A stretch of 64,000 bases of DNA from Streptomyces antibioticus (lineage in GTDB: Bacteria > Actinomycetota > Actinomycetes > Streptomycetales > Streptomycetaceae): the NCBI RefSeq assembly GCF_002019855.1, contig NZ_CM007717.1:2916645-2980644 (forward strand), read 5' to 3'. The notes under the pieces are model-generated. The model saw only the letters and a list, made by a program, of their open reading frames with translations. It was not told where the DNA came from and did no database searches. The translations under genes and the position numbers were made by a program. Below, piece by piece: positions 7,756-16,067 of this stretch; the first letter of the stretch is position 1; each line of letters starts with the position of its first letter.

Positions 7756-9999
7756 ATGCGGACCACCTCGACGCCCACCCACTGCCCGTACTGCGCCCTG
7801 CAGTGCGGGATGGCCCTGTCGCCCCTGCCCACGGGGGGCGTCGAGGTGGTCGAGCGCGCGGACTTCCCGGTGAACCGGGGCGCGCTGTGCGGCAAGGGCC
7901 GGACCGCGCCCGCGGTGCTCTCCTCCCGGGTGCGGCTGACCTCGCCGTTGGTGCGGTCGGGCGGCGCGCTGGTGCCGTCCGGCTGGGACGAGGCGCTCGA
8001 TCTGATCGCCGGACGCCTGGCCGGGATCCGGGACGTACACGGGCCGGACGCGCTCGGCGTGTTCGGCGGCGGCGGGCTCACCAACGAGAAGGCGTACGCG
8101 CTGGGCAAGTTCGCCCGGGTCGTGCTCGGCACCTCGCAGATCGACTACAACGGCCGCTTCTGCATGTCCTCCGCGGCGGCGGGCGGCATCAAGGCGTTCG
8201 GGCTCGACCGGGGGCTGCCGTTCCCGCTGGAGGACATCCCGAGGACGGGCTGTGTGATCCTCGTCGGCTCCAACCTCGCCGAGACCATGCCGCCGTCGCT
8301 GCGCTTCTTCAGCGAACTGCGGGAGAACGGCGGCACGTTGATCGTCGTCGACCCGCGCCGGACGAAGACCGCCGAGCAGGCGGACCTGCATCTGGCGCCC
8401 CGGCCCGGCACCGATCTGGCGCTGGCGCTCGGGCTGTTGCACCTGGTCGTCGCCGAAGGGCGGGTCGACGAGGAGTTCGTGCGGGAGCGCACCACGGGCT
8501 GGGAGGAGGCGCGGGCGGCGGCGATGGCGCACTGGCCGGAGCAGGTGGAACGGATCACGGGGGTGTCCGTTCCACAACTCCGGCAGGCCGTCCGGATGTT
8601 CTGCGAGCCCGAGGCGGCGATGGTGCTCACCGCGCGCGGGCCCGAGCAGCAGTCCAAGGGGACGGACACGGTCGGCGCGTGGATCGACCTGTGTCTGGCC
8701 ACCGGCCGGGCGGGCCGCCCGCTGAGCGGCTACGGCTGTCTCACCGGGCAGGGCAACGGGCAGGGCGGCCGTGAACACGGCCAGAAGGCCGACCAGTTGC
8801 CCGGCTACCGCAAGCTGGACGATCCGGCGGCGCGGCGGCATGTGGCGGAGGTCTGGGGCGTGGACCCGGACAGCCTGCCCGGACCGGGGCGCAGCGCCTA
8901 CGAGTTGCTGGACGCGCTGGGCGGGGACGTCCGCTCGCTGCTGCTGATGGGGTCCAACCCGGTGGTGTCCGCGCCGCGCGCCGCGCATGTGGAGGAGCGG
9001 CTGCGGTCGCTCGACTTCCTCGCCGTCTGTGACGTCGTCCTGTCGGAGACGGCGGCCCTCGCGGACGTCGTCCTGCCGGTGACCCAGTGGGCGGAGGAGA
9101 GCGGCACCACGACCAGCCTGGAGGGGCGGGTCCTGCTACGGCGGCAGGCGCTCACCCCGCCGGACGGCATCCGCAGCGACCTGGAGGTACTGCACGAACT
9201 CGCGGCCCGGCTGGGCGTGGAGAAGGGCTTCCCGACCGACCCCGAGGAGGTCTTCGAGGAACTGCGCCGCGCCAGCGCGGGCGGCATCGCGGACTACTCC
9301 GGCATCACGTACGCCCGGCTGGCGGCGGAGAACGGGGTGTTCTGGCCGTGCCCGGCACCGGGTGGCGGCGAAGCGGGTGTCGAGGACGCCTGGGACGACC
9401 CCGCGCGCGACACCGACCCGGCGCCGTTGGACGGCGGCGACGGCCCCGCACAGGGCACCGGCCCGGTGCCGTCCCACCCCGGAACCCCCCGTCTCTTCCT
9501 CGACCGGTTCGCCACACCCGACGGCCGGGCCAGGTTCGCGGCGGTGACGCACCGGCCCGCGGCGGAGGAACCCGACGCCGACTACCCCGTGCTGCTCACC
9601 ACCGGGCGGGTCGTCGCGCAGTACCAGTCCGGCGCCCAGACCCGCCGGGTGGACGAGCTGAACGCCGCCGCGCCCGGTCCCTTCGTCGAACTCCACCCCC
9701 GCCTCGCGGCGCGTCTCGGCGCGGCCGAGGGCGACCCGCTGGCGGTGGTGTCCCGCCGCGGCCGGGCCGTCGCCCCGGCCCGCATCACCACCGGCATCCG
9801 CCCGGACACGGTCTTCATGCCCTTCCACTGGCCGGGCGAGGGCCGCGCCAACACCCTGACCAACCCGGCCCTCGACCCGACCTCCCGCATGCCGGAGTTC
9901 AAGGTGTGCGCGGTGCGGGTGGAGCGGGTGGAGCGGGTGGAGAGGCCGGAAGGGGTCGGCGCGGCCGGGCCGAAGGCGGTTGCGGGAGGCGTCAGTTGA
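7756..9999 (+). CDS. nasA: Assimilatory nitrate reductase, molybdopterin catalytic subunit
   Basis: Reduces nitrate to nitrite in the cytoplasm for nitrogen assimilation. The 747-residue protein starts with the [4Fe-4S] motif CPYCALQCGM...GALCGKGR and continues through the bis-MGD oxidoreductase core: GGGGLTNEKAYALGKFAR, IDYNGRFCMSSAAAGG with the probable Mo-ligand Cys, TGQGNGQGGREHGQKADQLPGYR and VLPVTQWAEESGTTTSLEGR. The C-terminal dinucleotide-binding domain shows TTGRVVAQYQSGAQTRR and MPFHWPGEGRANTLTNPALDP. A Gly/Asp/Pro-rich insert (about residues 533-575) lies before that domain, and a VERVERVER repeat is near the end. It has no FAD or ferredoxin domain; the FAD protein at 14,838 is a candidate electron donor. 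Its last eight bases overlap the convergent protease gene. Confidence 0.93.
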   Translation: MRTTSTPTHCPYCALQCGMALSPLPTGGVEVVERADFPVNRGALCGKGRTAPAVLSSRVRLTSPLVRSGGALVPSGWDEALDLIAGRLAGIRDVHGPDALGVFGGGGLTNEKAYALGKFARVVLGTSQIDYNGRFCMSSAAAGGIKAFGLDRGLPFPLEDIPRTGCVILVGSNLAETMPPSLRFFSELRENGGTLIVVDPRRTKTAEQADLHLAPRPGTDLALALGLLHLVVAEGRVDEEFVRERTTGWEEARAAAMAHWPEQVERITGVSVPQLRQAVRMFCEPEAAMVLTARGPEQQSKGTDTVGAWIDLCLATGRAGRPLSGYGCLTGQGNGQGGREHGQKADQLPGYRKLDDPAARRHVAEVWGVDPDSLPGPGRSAYELLDALGGDVRSLLLMGSNPVVSAPRAAHVEERLRSLDFLAVCDVVLSETAALADVVLPVTQWAEESGTTTSLEGRVLLRRQALTPPDGIRSDLEVLHELAARLGVEKGFPTDPEEVFEELRRASAGGIADYSGITYARLAAENGVFWPCPAPGGGEAGVEDAWDDPARDTDPAPLDGGDGPAQGTGPVPSHPGTPRLFLDRFATPDGRARFAAVTHRPAAEEPDADYPVLLTTGRVVAQYQSGAQTRRVDELNAAAPGPFVELHPRLAARLGAAEGDPLAVVSRRGRAVAPARITTGIRPDTVFMPFHWPGEGRANTLTNPALDPTSRMPEFKVCAVRVERVERVERPEGVGAAGPKAVAGGVS

Positions 10000-11638
10000 C
10001 GTTGACCGCGCTCCAGGCCGCCGCGACCGTGTCGTACTCCGTGCTGTCGGCGCCGTAGAGGTCGCGGGCCGCGTTGAGGGTGGCGGTGCGGGCGCCGGCG
10101 TACTTGGTGGAGGACGTCATGTAGACCGTCAGGGCGCGGTACCAGATGGCGCCGAGCTTGTCCCGGCCGATGCCGGTGACCGTGGAGCCGTTGGAGGTCG
10201 GGGAGTCGTAGGTGACGCCGTTGATGGTCTTGGTGCCGCTGCCCTCCGCGAGGAGGTAGGCGAAGTGGTTGGCGACGCCGGAGGAGTAGTGGACGTCGAG
10301 GTTGCCGACCGAACTGCTCCAGTAGTCGGCGGAGCTGCCGTCCTTGCTCGGCTTGTCCATGTAGCGCAGCGCGTCCCGGCCGAAGCCCGAGCGGACGATC
10401 TTCTCGCCGATGAGGTAGTCACCGGCGTCGGAGGAGTTGCCGGCGTAGAACTCCACGAGGCTGCCGAAGATGTCGGAGGTGGCCTCGTTCAGGCCGCCGG
10501 ACTCGCCCGAGTAGGTCAGCCTGGCGGTCTTCGAGGTGACGCCGTGGGACATCTCGTGGCCGGCCACGTCGAGGGAGACCAGCGGTCCGAAGACCGAGCC
10601 GTCGCCGTCGCCGTAGGTCATGCAGAAGCAACTGTCGTCCCAGAAGGCGTTGTTGTAGTTGCTGCCGTAGTGGACGCGGTTGTAGGAGCCCTTGCCGTCG
10701 TTGCCGATGCCGTTGCGGCCGTGGACGTTCTTGTAGTAGTCCCAGGTCTTGTCGGTGCCGTACTGGGCGTCGACGGCGGCCGTGGAGCGGTCCGCACCGG
10801 TGCCCGTGCCCCAGTGGTTGTCGGCGTCGGTGAAGAGCGTCGCCGGGGCGCGGCTGATGCAGATGCCGAAGATGCACAGGTCGGTCTTGTTGGCCGCGTC
10901 GCCGGTGTAGGTGTTGCCGCGGGTCGGGTCCTTGAGCTGGTAGGTGGAGCCGGAGAGGGTGGTCTCCAGCGGGACCGTGCCGCCGTAGAGCGACGAACCG
11001 TCGCCGCTCGCCGTCTCGATGGCGTCCCAGGCGTCGATCTGGGCGCCGGTGCGCGCGTCGGTGATGACGGTGCGGGCGACCGGGTTGCCCAGCGAGTCCA
11101 GGGCCACCGCGTTGGTCCGCCAGGCCAGCTTCGGGGTGCCGTGCAGGGCGTCGACGACCAGCTCCGGCTTGGCCTTGACCTGCTTCAGGGTCTCGCCGAG
11201 GTGGGACGCGCGCAGGGCGTTCACCGCGGTGTCGGCGGCCTTGGGCGCGGACACCTTCGGGGTGATGCCGGGCAGCGAGATCGCGGCCCGGGTCGCCCGG
11301 TCCGCGTTGCGGTAGCTGCCGTCGGGGGCCAGATGGACCACGAAGTCGCCGCCCAGGACGGGCAGTTGGCGGTAGGTGCGGTCGTAGCGGACGTGCTGGG
11401 CGCCGTTCTTGTCGATGACGACGTCCCGCACCGCGGTGTCCTGGGTGCCGGTGAGGCCCAGGCTCGTGGCATGGTCGGCGAGGGCCGCGGCCGCGTGGTC
11501 CAGCGCGGTGGCGCGGGTGGGTCTGTCGGCCGCACCGGCGGCCGGGGAGAGTGCGGCGGCCAGCAGGGTCGCCGCGGTGGCGGCGATGCCGGCGGTGGCG
11601 AGACGGGAACCTCGGACGTGCTGCCGTATCCGACTCAT
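9992..11638 (-). CDS. Secreted M4 (thermolysin-family) neutral zinc metalloprotease
   Basis: Extracellular protease precursor of 548 residues. A Sec signal peptide (about 1-36, ending AAGAA) is followed by an FTP/PepSY propeptide region (VVDALHGTPKLAWRTNAV, then VITDARTGAQIDAWDAI). The mature domain begins near residue 195. The zinc site is HEMSH in VAGHEMSHGV, with the third ligand in GGLNEATSDIFGS; the family motifs GDYLIGEKI and DVHYSSGVANHFAYLL with its catalytic His follow. Calcium-dependent stability is usual for the family. Its stop codon overlaps the end of nasA. The long upstream region contains four 11-bp repeats and a palindrome, suggesting more than one transcriptional input. Confidence 0.95.
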   Translation of the reverse strand: MSRIRQHVRGSRLATAGIAATAATLLAAALSPAAGAADRPTRATALDHAAAALADHATSLGLTGTQDTAVRDVVIDKNGAQHVRYDRTYRQLPVLGGDFVVHLAPDGSYRNADRATRAAISLPGITPKVSAPKAADTAVNALRASHLGETLKQVKAKPELVVDALHGTPKLAWRTNAVALDSLGNPVARTVITDARTGAQIDAWDAIETASGDGSSLYGGTVPLETTLSGSTYQLKDPTRGNTYTGDAANKTDLCIFGICISRAPATLFTDADNHWGTGTGADRSTAAVDAQYGTDKTWDYYKNVHGRNGIGNDGKGSYNRVHYGSNYNNAFWDDSCFCMTYGDGDGSVFGPLVSLDVAGHEMSHGVTSKTARLTYSGESGGLNEATSDIFGSLVEFYAGNSSDAGDYLIGEKIVRSGFGRDALRYMDKPSKDGSSADYWSSSVGNLDVHYSSGVANHFAYLLAEGSGTKTINGVTYDSPTSNGSTVTGIGRDKLGAIWYRALTVYMTSSTKYAGARTATLNAARDLYGADSTEYDTVAAAWSAVNVN

Positions 11639-11693
11639 CAGACTGCTCGGTCTCCTCGGGAAGGCGCCGTGGGGGCGCGTGTGGGGGTGGCAC

Positions 11694-11737
11694 TGAGGTC
11701 GTACTGAGGCCGTGCTGAGCGCGTGCTGAACTCGCCC
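11694..11737 (-). repeat. Four 11-bp direct repeats before the M4 protease gene
   Basis: Read on the plus strand the units are TGAGGTCGTAC, TGAGGCCGTGC, TGAGCGCGTGC and TGAACTCGCCC, contiguous and each 11 bases. On the coding strand each contains a TCA core (GTTCA, GCTCA, CCTCA, CCTCA). They lie 56-99 bases upstream of the protease ATG. The arrangement suits a winged-helix regulator of the PhoP type binding one face of the helix. Confidence 0.65.
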
Positions 11738-11752
11738 TGCGATTTAAGAGGG

Positions 11753-11766
11753 CATGACAAGTCATG
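11753..11766. promoter_or_regulatory. CATGAC-AA-GTCATG palindrome, probable operator
   Basis: Perfect six-base inverted repeat around AA in an AT-richer stretch (TTTAAGAGGGCATGACAAG). It lies about 115 bases upstream of the protease start and 48 bases upstream of the cyclotransferase start, so it could control either of the divergent genes. Confidence 0.5.
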
Positions 11767-11813
11767 TCCATACCGCCTACGTGCCGGTGACGTGAGGGGA
11801 GAGAATCGTTTCC

Positions 11814-12302
11814 GTGCGCATCCCGACCACACCGCCCGCCCCCGGCCTGCCGTTCTTCGTCTACGGCACGCTCCGCCCCGGCGAGGTCAACCACGGCCTC
11901 TTCCTGCGCGGCCGCACCCTCCGAGAGGAGCCCGCCCTGCTGACCGGCGCGGTCCTGTACGACGGCCCCGGCTACCCCTACGCCGTGGAGGAGCCCGGCG
12001 GCACGGTCGCCGGGACGCTGGTCACCGCCCGCCCGGAGGCGTACGCGCGGCTGCTCGCCGAGCTGGACCGGCTGGAGGAATACCGGCCGGGCGACCCGTA
12101 CAGCCTGTACGAGCGGGTGGTGTGCGAGGTGACCGTCAGCAGTGCCACGACCGGCACGGGCACGGGCACCGGCCACGGCACCGGCACCGGCACCGAGGCC
12201 CCCGTGCCCGCCTGGGTCTACCTCGCCGCCCCCGCCGTGGCCGCCGGACTGCGCGCCGACGGGAACCGCATCGGCGGCGGCGACTGGCTCGCCCACCGCT
12301 GA
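11814..12302 (+). CDS. Gamma-glutamylcyclotransferase-like (AIG2/GGCT fold) protein
   Basis: GGCT/AIG2-fold protein of 162 residues; family members cyclise gamma-glutamyl amines or peptides to 5-oxoproline, but the substrate here is unknown. The N-terminal FVYGTLRPGEVNHGLF is the family's substrate-binding signature, and ELDRLEEYRPGDPYSLYERVVCEV contains the conserved catalytic-region Glu and following strand. The start is a GTG. Near residues 108-120 a six-base DNA repeat (GGCACC/GGCACG) encodes a Thr-Gly run (TGTGTGTGHGTGTGT), which interrupts the last strand as a flexible loop and may vary in length between strains. Confidence 0.8.
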   Translation: MRIPTTPPAPGLPFFVYGTLRPGEVNHGLFLRGRTLREEPALLTGAVLYDGPGYPYAVEEPGGTVAGTLVTARPEAYARLLAELDRLEEYRPGDPYSLYERVVCEVTVSSATTGTGTGTGHGTGTGTEAPVPAWVYLAAPAVAAGLRADGNRIGGGDWLAHR

Positions 12303-12560
12303 CACGCGTCCCGGAGCACCGTCCGGCCCCCTCCCCCGGTCACCCGTTCACCCGCTCCCCGCAGGCTTTTCCACCCGTCTCTCCAGCACCCCGTGCGCAC
12401 GGCGGTGACCTGCTGAAACAGGGGGCCGGGCGGGCCGTTCGCCGGGACGGGCGACACCCGTTCGCCCCATTCCTGACGCGGCCTCAGGAAGCGCGCTCGC
12501 CGCCCGCGGACTTACCTCGAAGAAGCAGGGACGTGACCCGAGACGCCCGAAGGAGCAGAG

Positions 12561-13121
12561 ATGCGACCTACCGCACGGCTGCTGACCGGTGGCGCGCTCG
12601 CCGTCGTCGCCGTCGCCGCGGGCGGGCTCGCGGCACCCTCGCACGCCGCGGACACCGGCGTCGCGGAACTGGAGGTGCGCCCCGTCGGCGTGGTGCCCGG
12701 CGAGCGGGTCTCGGTGCGCACCACGGCGTGCGGCCCCGACGGAAAGGCCGCCGGGGACGCGGGCGCGGTGGGCGCCGGACGGTTCACCCTCACGCCCGAG
12801 GCGCCCGGCGCGTCCGGCGCGTCCGGTGCCCCCGGAGGCACGGCAGGTGGCGGGTTCCGGGTGCCGCCGAGCGCGTATCCGGGGACGTACGAGATCGTCG
12901 CGCGGTGCTCCGACGGGGGCCGTCGGCTCACCGGGGACCTGGTGGTGACGCTGGCCTCGGCCCGGCGGTCGGCGCATCCGCACGGCAGTGTGAAGACGGG
13001 GGTCGGTGGCGCAGTCGGCCGCGACCCCGTGCAGACCGCGGCAGGCGTGGCGGCTCTCGCCGTCGCCGCCGCGGGCGGTACCTGGCTCCTGCATCGCCGG
13101 GCGAGAGGCGACGGGATCTGA
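12561..13121 (+). CDS. Secreted, membrane-anchored protein of unknown function
   Basis: I do not recognise a named family. The 186-residue protein has a signal peptide (about 1-29, ending SHA-A), an extracellular beta-rich domain (ELEVRPVGVVPGERVSVRTTACG, FRVPPSAYPGTYEIVARC with two Cys that could pair), a Gly/Ala/Ser-rich linker near residue 90, and a C-terminal membrane segment (VAALAVAAAGGTWLLH) followed by RRARGD. AAGGAG lies five bases before the ATG. It is followed at 132 bases by a sortase gene, but has no LPxTG-type motif, so it is more likely a partner than a sortase substrate. Confidence 0.75.
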   Translation: MRPTARLLTGGALAVVAVAAGGLAAPSHAADTGVAELEVRPVGVVPGERVSVRTTACGPDGKAAGDAGAVGAGRFTLTPEAPGASGASGAPGGTAGGGFRVPPSAYPGTYEIVARCSDGGRRLTGDLVVTLASARRSAHPHGSVKTGVGGAVGRDPVQTAAGVAALAVAAAGGTWLLHRRARGDGI

Positions 13122-13214
13122 CGGACACCCTCCGCTGTCCGTCCGCCGGTACCGCATGTCCCCTCCCCCTCCGGGTCCGACGCCCCTCGCGACCCGGAGG
13201 GGGCGCGGGGCCCG

Positions 13215-13240
13215 TTCACGCCGTTCAGGCCGTTCGCTCA
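13215..13240 (+). repeat. 9-bp direct repeats before the sortase gene
   Basis: GTTCACGCC, GTTCAGGCC and GTTCGCTCA follow one another directly, just upstream of the sortase ribosome binding site. The nine-base period is not that of PhoP boxes. Confidence 0.4.
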
Positions 13241-13253
13241 GAGGGGGGTGCGT

Positions 13254-13895
13254 ATGCGCAGGGTCGGCGACACCGCGATAGCGGCCGTGACCGCGCTCGC
13301 CCTCGGCGCGAGCGTGTGGCTGCTGCACGGCGGCGCGCGGGCGACCGCCCCGCCGCAGCCGACCGCCGCCCAGTCCCGCTCGGCCGCCCCGCACGGCCAC
13401 GAGATACCGGCCGCGCCCGCCCTGCCGCCCGCCGCGCCCGACCGGGTCCGCATCCCCTCGCTGGGGGTCGACGCCCCGCTCACCGGCCTGGGCCTCACCC
13501 CGTCCGGCGGTCTCGCCGCGCCGCCCGCCGACCGCGGGGACCTCGCCGGCTGGTACGAGGCCGGGACCACCCCGGGCGAGCGGGGCACCGCGATCGTCGC
13601 GGGCCATGTCGACACCGCCGAGGGCCCCGCCGTCTTCTACGGCCTGGGCGCGCTGCGCAGGGGCGGCACGGTCGAGGTGGACCGGCGGGACGGCACCGTC
13701 GCCGTGTTCACGGTGGACGCCGTCGAGGTCTACGACGCCCGGCACTTCCCCGACGAGAAGGTCTACGGCCCGGCGGCCCGCCCCGAACTCCGGGTGATCA
13801 CCTGCGGCGGCCGCTACTCGAAGGCGACCGGCTACCAGGGCAACGTGGTCGTCTTCGCCCACCTCACCGGCAGCCGGCCGAAGCGGAGTTCCTAG
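13254..13895 (+). CDS. Class F-type sortase
   Basis: Membrane-anchored transpeptidase-like sortase acting outside the cell. The 213-residue protein has an N-terminal membrane segment (about 8-24), a Pro/Ala-rich spacer, and a compact sortase domain: RIPSLGVDAPLTGLGL, then the catalytic His in AGHVDT, the catalytic Cys in LRVITCGGRY and a final VVVFAHL. The catalytic Arg is probably in GRYSKATGYQGN. ATG at 13254 follows GAGGGG at good spacing; an in-frame GTG six bases earlier is less likely. No substrate with a clear sorting signal is adjacent. Its stop codon overlaps the convergent transporter gene inside CTAG. Confidence 0.85.
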   Translation: MRRVGDTAIAAVTALALGASVWLLHGGARATAPPQPTAAQSRSAAPHGHEIPAAPALPPAAPDRVRIPSLGVDAPLTGLGLTPSGGLAAPPADRGDLAGWYEAGTTPGERGTAIVAGHVDTAEGPAVFYGLGALRRGGTVEVDRRDGTVAVFTVDAVEVYDARHFPDEKVYGPAARPELRVITCGGRYSKATGYQGNVVVFAHLTGSRPKRSS

Positions 13896-14674
13896 GCGAG
13901 CCACTGCTCGTAGGCCAGGTTCCCCACCAGCGCGAAGACCACCGCCAGCAGGACGACCCGGACGAAGCCGCTGCCCTTCTTCAGTGCCGTGCGGGCGCCG
14001 AGCGTGCCGCCCGCGAGGTTGAACACCGCCATCAGCGCGGCCAGTTGCCACAGCACGGTGCCCTGCCAGGCGAAGGTGGCGAGCGCGCCGGCGTTGGTGC
14101 AGCAGTTGACGATCTTGGCGGTGGCCGAGGCGTTCACCAGGTCGAGGTGGAGGACGGCGGTGAGCGCGAGGACCAGGAACGTGCCGGTGCCGGGGCCGAC
14201 GAGACCGTCGTAGAAGCCGATACCGAGGCCCGCGAGGGCGATCGCCGCGAGGATGCGGCGCGGGCCCGCCGGGCCGGTCGCGGGGGCGGTGCCGAAGGCG
14301 GGCCGCAGGATGACGAACGCGGCCACCGCCAGCAGCACGACCATGATCACCGGCTTGAGGACCTCGGTGCTCATCCCGGCCGCGAAGAAGGCCCCCGCCG
14401 AGGAGCCGGCCAGCGCCGCGAGCCCGATCCGGACGGCGGTGCGCACATCGACAGGCGCCCGGCGCGCGTAGGTCACGGCGGCGCCCGAGGTGCCGACGAT
14501 CGCGACCGCCTTGTTGGTGCCGAGCGCGAACGCGGCCGGGGTGCCGGCGGGCAGGCCGAGGAGCAGCGCCGGCAGGAGCAGCAGCCCGCCGCCGCCCACC
14601 ACCGCGTCGATCCAGCCGGCCGCCAGCGCGGCGAGGCAGAGGGCGATGACGGTGGTCAGGGCTATGTCGGGCAT
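13892..14674 (-). CDS. TSUP-family (TauE/SafE) membrane transporter
   Basis: Predicted permease for sulfite, sulfoacetate or another small anion. The 260-residue protein has about eight hydrophobic segments arranged as two related halves; the first shows the family signature AGWIDAVVGGGGLLLLPALLL followed by GTNKAVAIVGTSGAAVTYARR, and the second half has GFYDGLVGPGTGTFLVLAL and NASATAKIVNCCTNAGALATF. It sits between the sortase and the nitrite reductase operon, divergent from the latter; because NirB-type enzymes and sulfite reductases share sirohaem chemistry an anion-export role is conceivable, but nothing in the sequence fixes the substrate. Confidence 0.85.
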   Translation of the reverse strand: MPDIALTTVIALCLAALAAGWIDAVVGGGGLLLLPALLLGLPAGTPAAFALGTNKAVAIVGTSGAAVTYARRAPVDVRTAVRIGLAALAGSSAGAFFAAGMSTEVLKPVIMVVLLAVAAFVILRPAFGTAPATGPAGPRRILAAIALAGLGIGFYDGLVGPGTGTFLVLALTAVLHLDLVNASATAKIVNCCTNAGALATFAWQGTVLWQLAALMAVFNLAGGTLGARTALKKGSGFVRVVLLAVVFALVGNLAYEQWLA

Positions 14675-14776
14675 GAGCGGACCCTACGGCCCCGGTGTAT
14701 GCATATGCCACGCACCTGAGGATCTTCTGAGGTGGCCGGACCCTCACATCCCGCGCCCGCCGCCGCTGAGGGCAGC

Positions 14777-14814
14777 GTTCCTCGCGGGAAACAACCGTGA
14801 TGCCACCGGGTAAC
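14777..14814 (-). promoter_or_regulatory. GlnR-like a-b-a-b operator before the nitrite reductase operon
   Basis: Read on the minus strand: GTTAC, six bases, GCATC, six bases, GTTTC, six bases, GGAAC. Against gTnAC/GaAAC these score 5, 3, 4 and 4 of 5, with exact 22-bp phasing of the a-sites (14810-14814 and 14788-14792). It ends 23 bases before the ATG of the FAD reductase gene. nirB is an established GlnR target in S. coelicolor. Confidence 0.7.
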
Positions 14815-14837
14815 GTCCACCCCGCACGCTCCTGGAC

Positions 14838-16067
14838 ATGACCTCGAATTCGCGTGTGGTGGTGCTCGGCGCCGGCCTCGCGGGCGTACGACTCGCCCGC
14901 CGGCTCGGCGAGCTGGGCGTGCCCGCGCTGCTCGTCGGCGACGAGGAGCACCGCCCGTACAACCGGGTCCTGCTCGCCGAGGTGCTGGCCGGCCGGTACG
15001 CCCCCGAGGTGATCGCGCTGCCCCTGCCTGCCGCCGGACCGCTGCGCGCCCGGGTCACCGGGATCCACCGCGACCGGCGGGCCCTGGTCTGCGCCGACGG
15101 CTCGGAGATCGCATACGACACGCTGGTCCTGGCCACCGGCTCCAACCCGGTGCTGCCGCCGCTGCGCGGTCTGTTCACCCCCGACCACGTGCTGCCCGAG
15201 GGCGTCCACGCCTTCCGCACCATGGACGACTGCCTGGGCCTGTCCAAGGCCGTACGGCCCGGGGTGCGGGCCGTGGTCATCGGCGGCGGGCTGCTCGGGG
15301 TCTCCGCGGCCCGGGCGCTCGCCCTGCGCGGGGCACAGGTCGTCCTCGCCCAGCAGGCCGAGCGGCTCATGGAGCGCCAGCTCGACCCGGCCGCCTCGCG
15401 GCTGGTGCGCCGGCACCTCACCGGCCTCGGCGTCGAGGTCCACACCGAGTGCCGGGTGCGGGACGTGCGCTGCGCGGGCGGCGCGGTCCGCTCGGTGGAG
15501 ATGGCCGACGGCTACGCCCTCGACGCCGACCTGGTGGTCCTGGCCTGCGGGGTCTCACCCCGCGCCGGACTCGCCAAGGCCGCCGGGCTCGCCGTGCACA
15601 AGGGCGTCCTGGTCGACGACGAACTGCGCACCTCCGACCCGCGCATCCGGGCGATCGGCGACTGCGCCCAGCACGCCGGGACCGTGTACGGACTGGCCAC
15701 ACCGGCCCTCGAACAGGCCGATGTGCTCGCCGAGTCGCTCGCGGGGGACGCGAACGCCCGCTACACCGGCACCCGTTCGCTCACCCGGCTCACCCTCACC
15801 GGGCACGGGCCCTTCGACAACCCCTTCGACCTCGCCGCGTTCGGCGAGACGGAACCCCTCCCGGGTGACGACGTCGTCCAGCTCGCCGACGCCACCCGCG
15901 GCACCTACCGCAAGGTCGTCGTCCGCGACGACCGCCTGGTCGGCGGGGTTCTCGTCGGCGAACTCGGCACCGTCGGCGCGCTCGCCCGCGCCTGGGAGGG
16001 AGCAGAGCCGCTCCCCTCCGACGGCGGCCCCCTGCTCCACCTGCTCACCAACGACGGAGGCTCCTGA
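14838..16067 (+). CDS. FAD-dependent NAD(P)H reductase subunit of nitrate/nitrite assimilation
   Basis: Flavoprotein homologous to the N-terminal reductase half of NirB, likely feeding electrons to the nitrate reductase NasA or to NirB. The 409-residue protein has FAD motif VVVLGAGLAGVRLARRL, a second NAD(P) motif VVIGGGLLGVSAARAL, the ATGSNPVLPPLRG segment and the FAD-closing IRAIGDCAQH. The C-terminal 100 residues resemble the reductase dimerisation domain (FDLAAFGETEPLPG). It lacks the BFD-like and sirohaem domains of NirB. Its stop TGA shares a base with the nirB ATG (TGATG), so the two genes are probably translationally coupled. The upstream GlnR-like operator implies nitrogen control. 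Confidence 0.85.
   Translation: MTSNSRVVVLGAGLAGVRLARRLGELGVPALLVGDEEHRPYNRVLLAEVLAGRYAPEVIALPLPAAGPLRARVTGIHRDRRALVCADGSEIAYDTLVLATGSNPVLPPLRGLFTPDHVLPEGVHAFRTMDDCLGLSKAVRPGVRAVVIGGGLLGVSAARALALRGAQVVLAQQAERLMERQLDPAASRLVRRHLTGLGVEVHTECRVRDVRCAGGAVRSVEMADGYALDADLVVLACGVSPRAGLAKAAGLAVHKGVLVDDELRTSDPRIRAIGDCAQHAGTVYGLATPALEQADVLAESLAGDANARYTGTRSLTRLTLTGHGPFDNPFDLAAFGETEPLPGDDVVQLADATRGTYRKVVVRDDRLVGGVLVGELGTVGALARAWEGAEPLPSDGGPLLHLLTNDGGS

Noticed and set aside
12323..12345. GTCACCC-GTTCACCC as a PHO box
   Set aside because: The repeated TCACCC cores are eight, not eleven, bases apart.
12348..15443. Very long open frame on the minus strand
   Set aside because: Runs opposite the secreted protein, sortase and FAD reductase genes and in a shifted frame over the transporter; its residue content (Arg/Pro/Gly) is that of a high-GC shadow.
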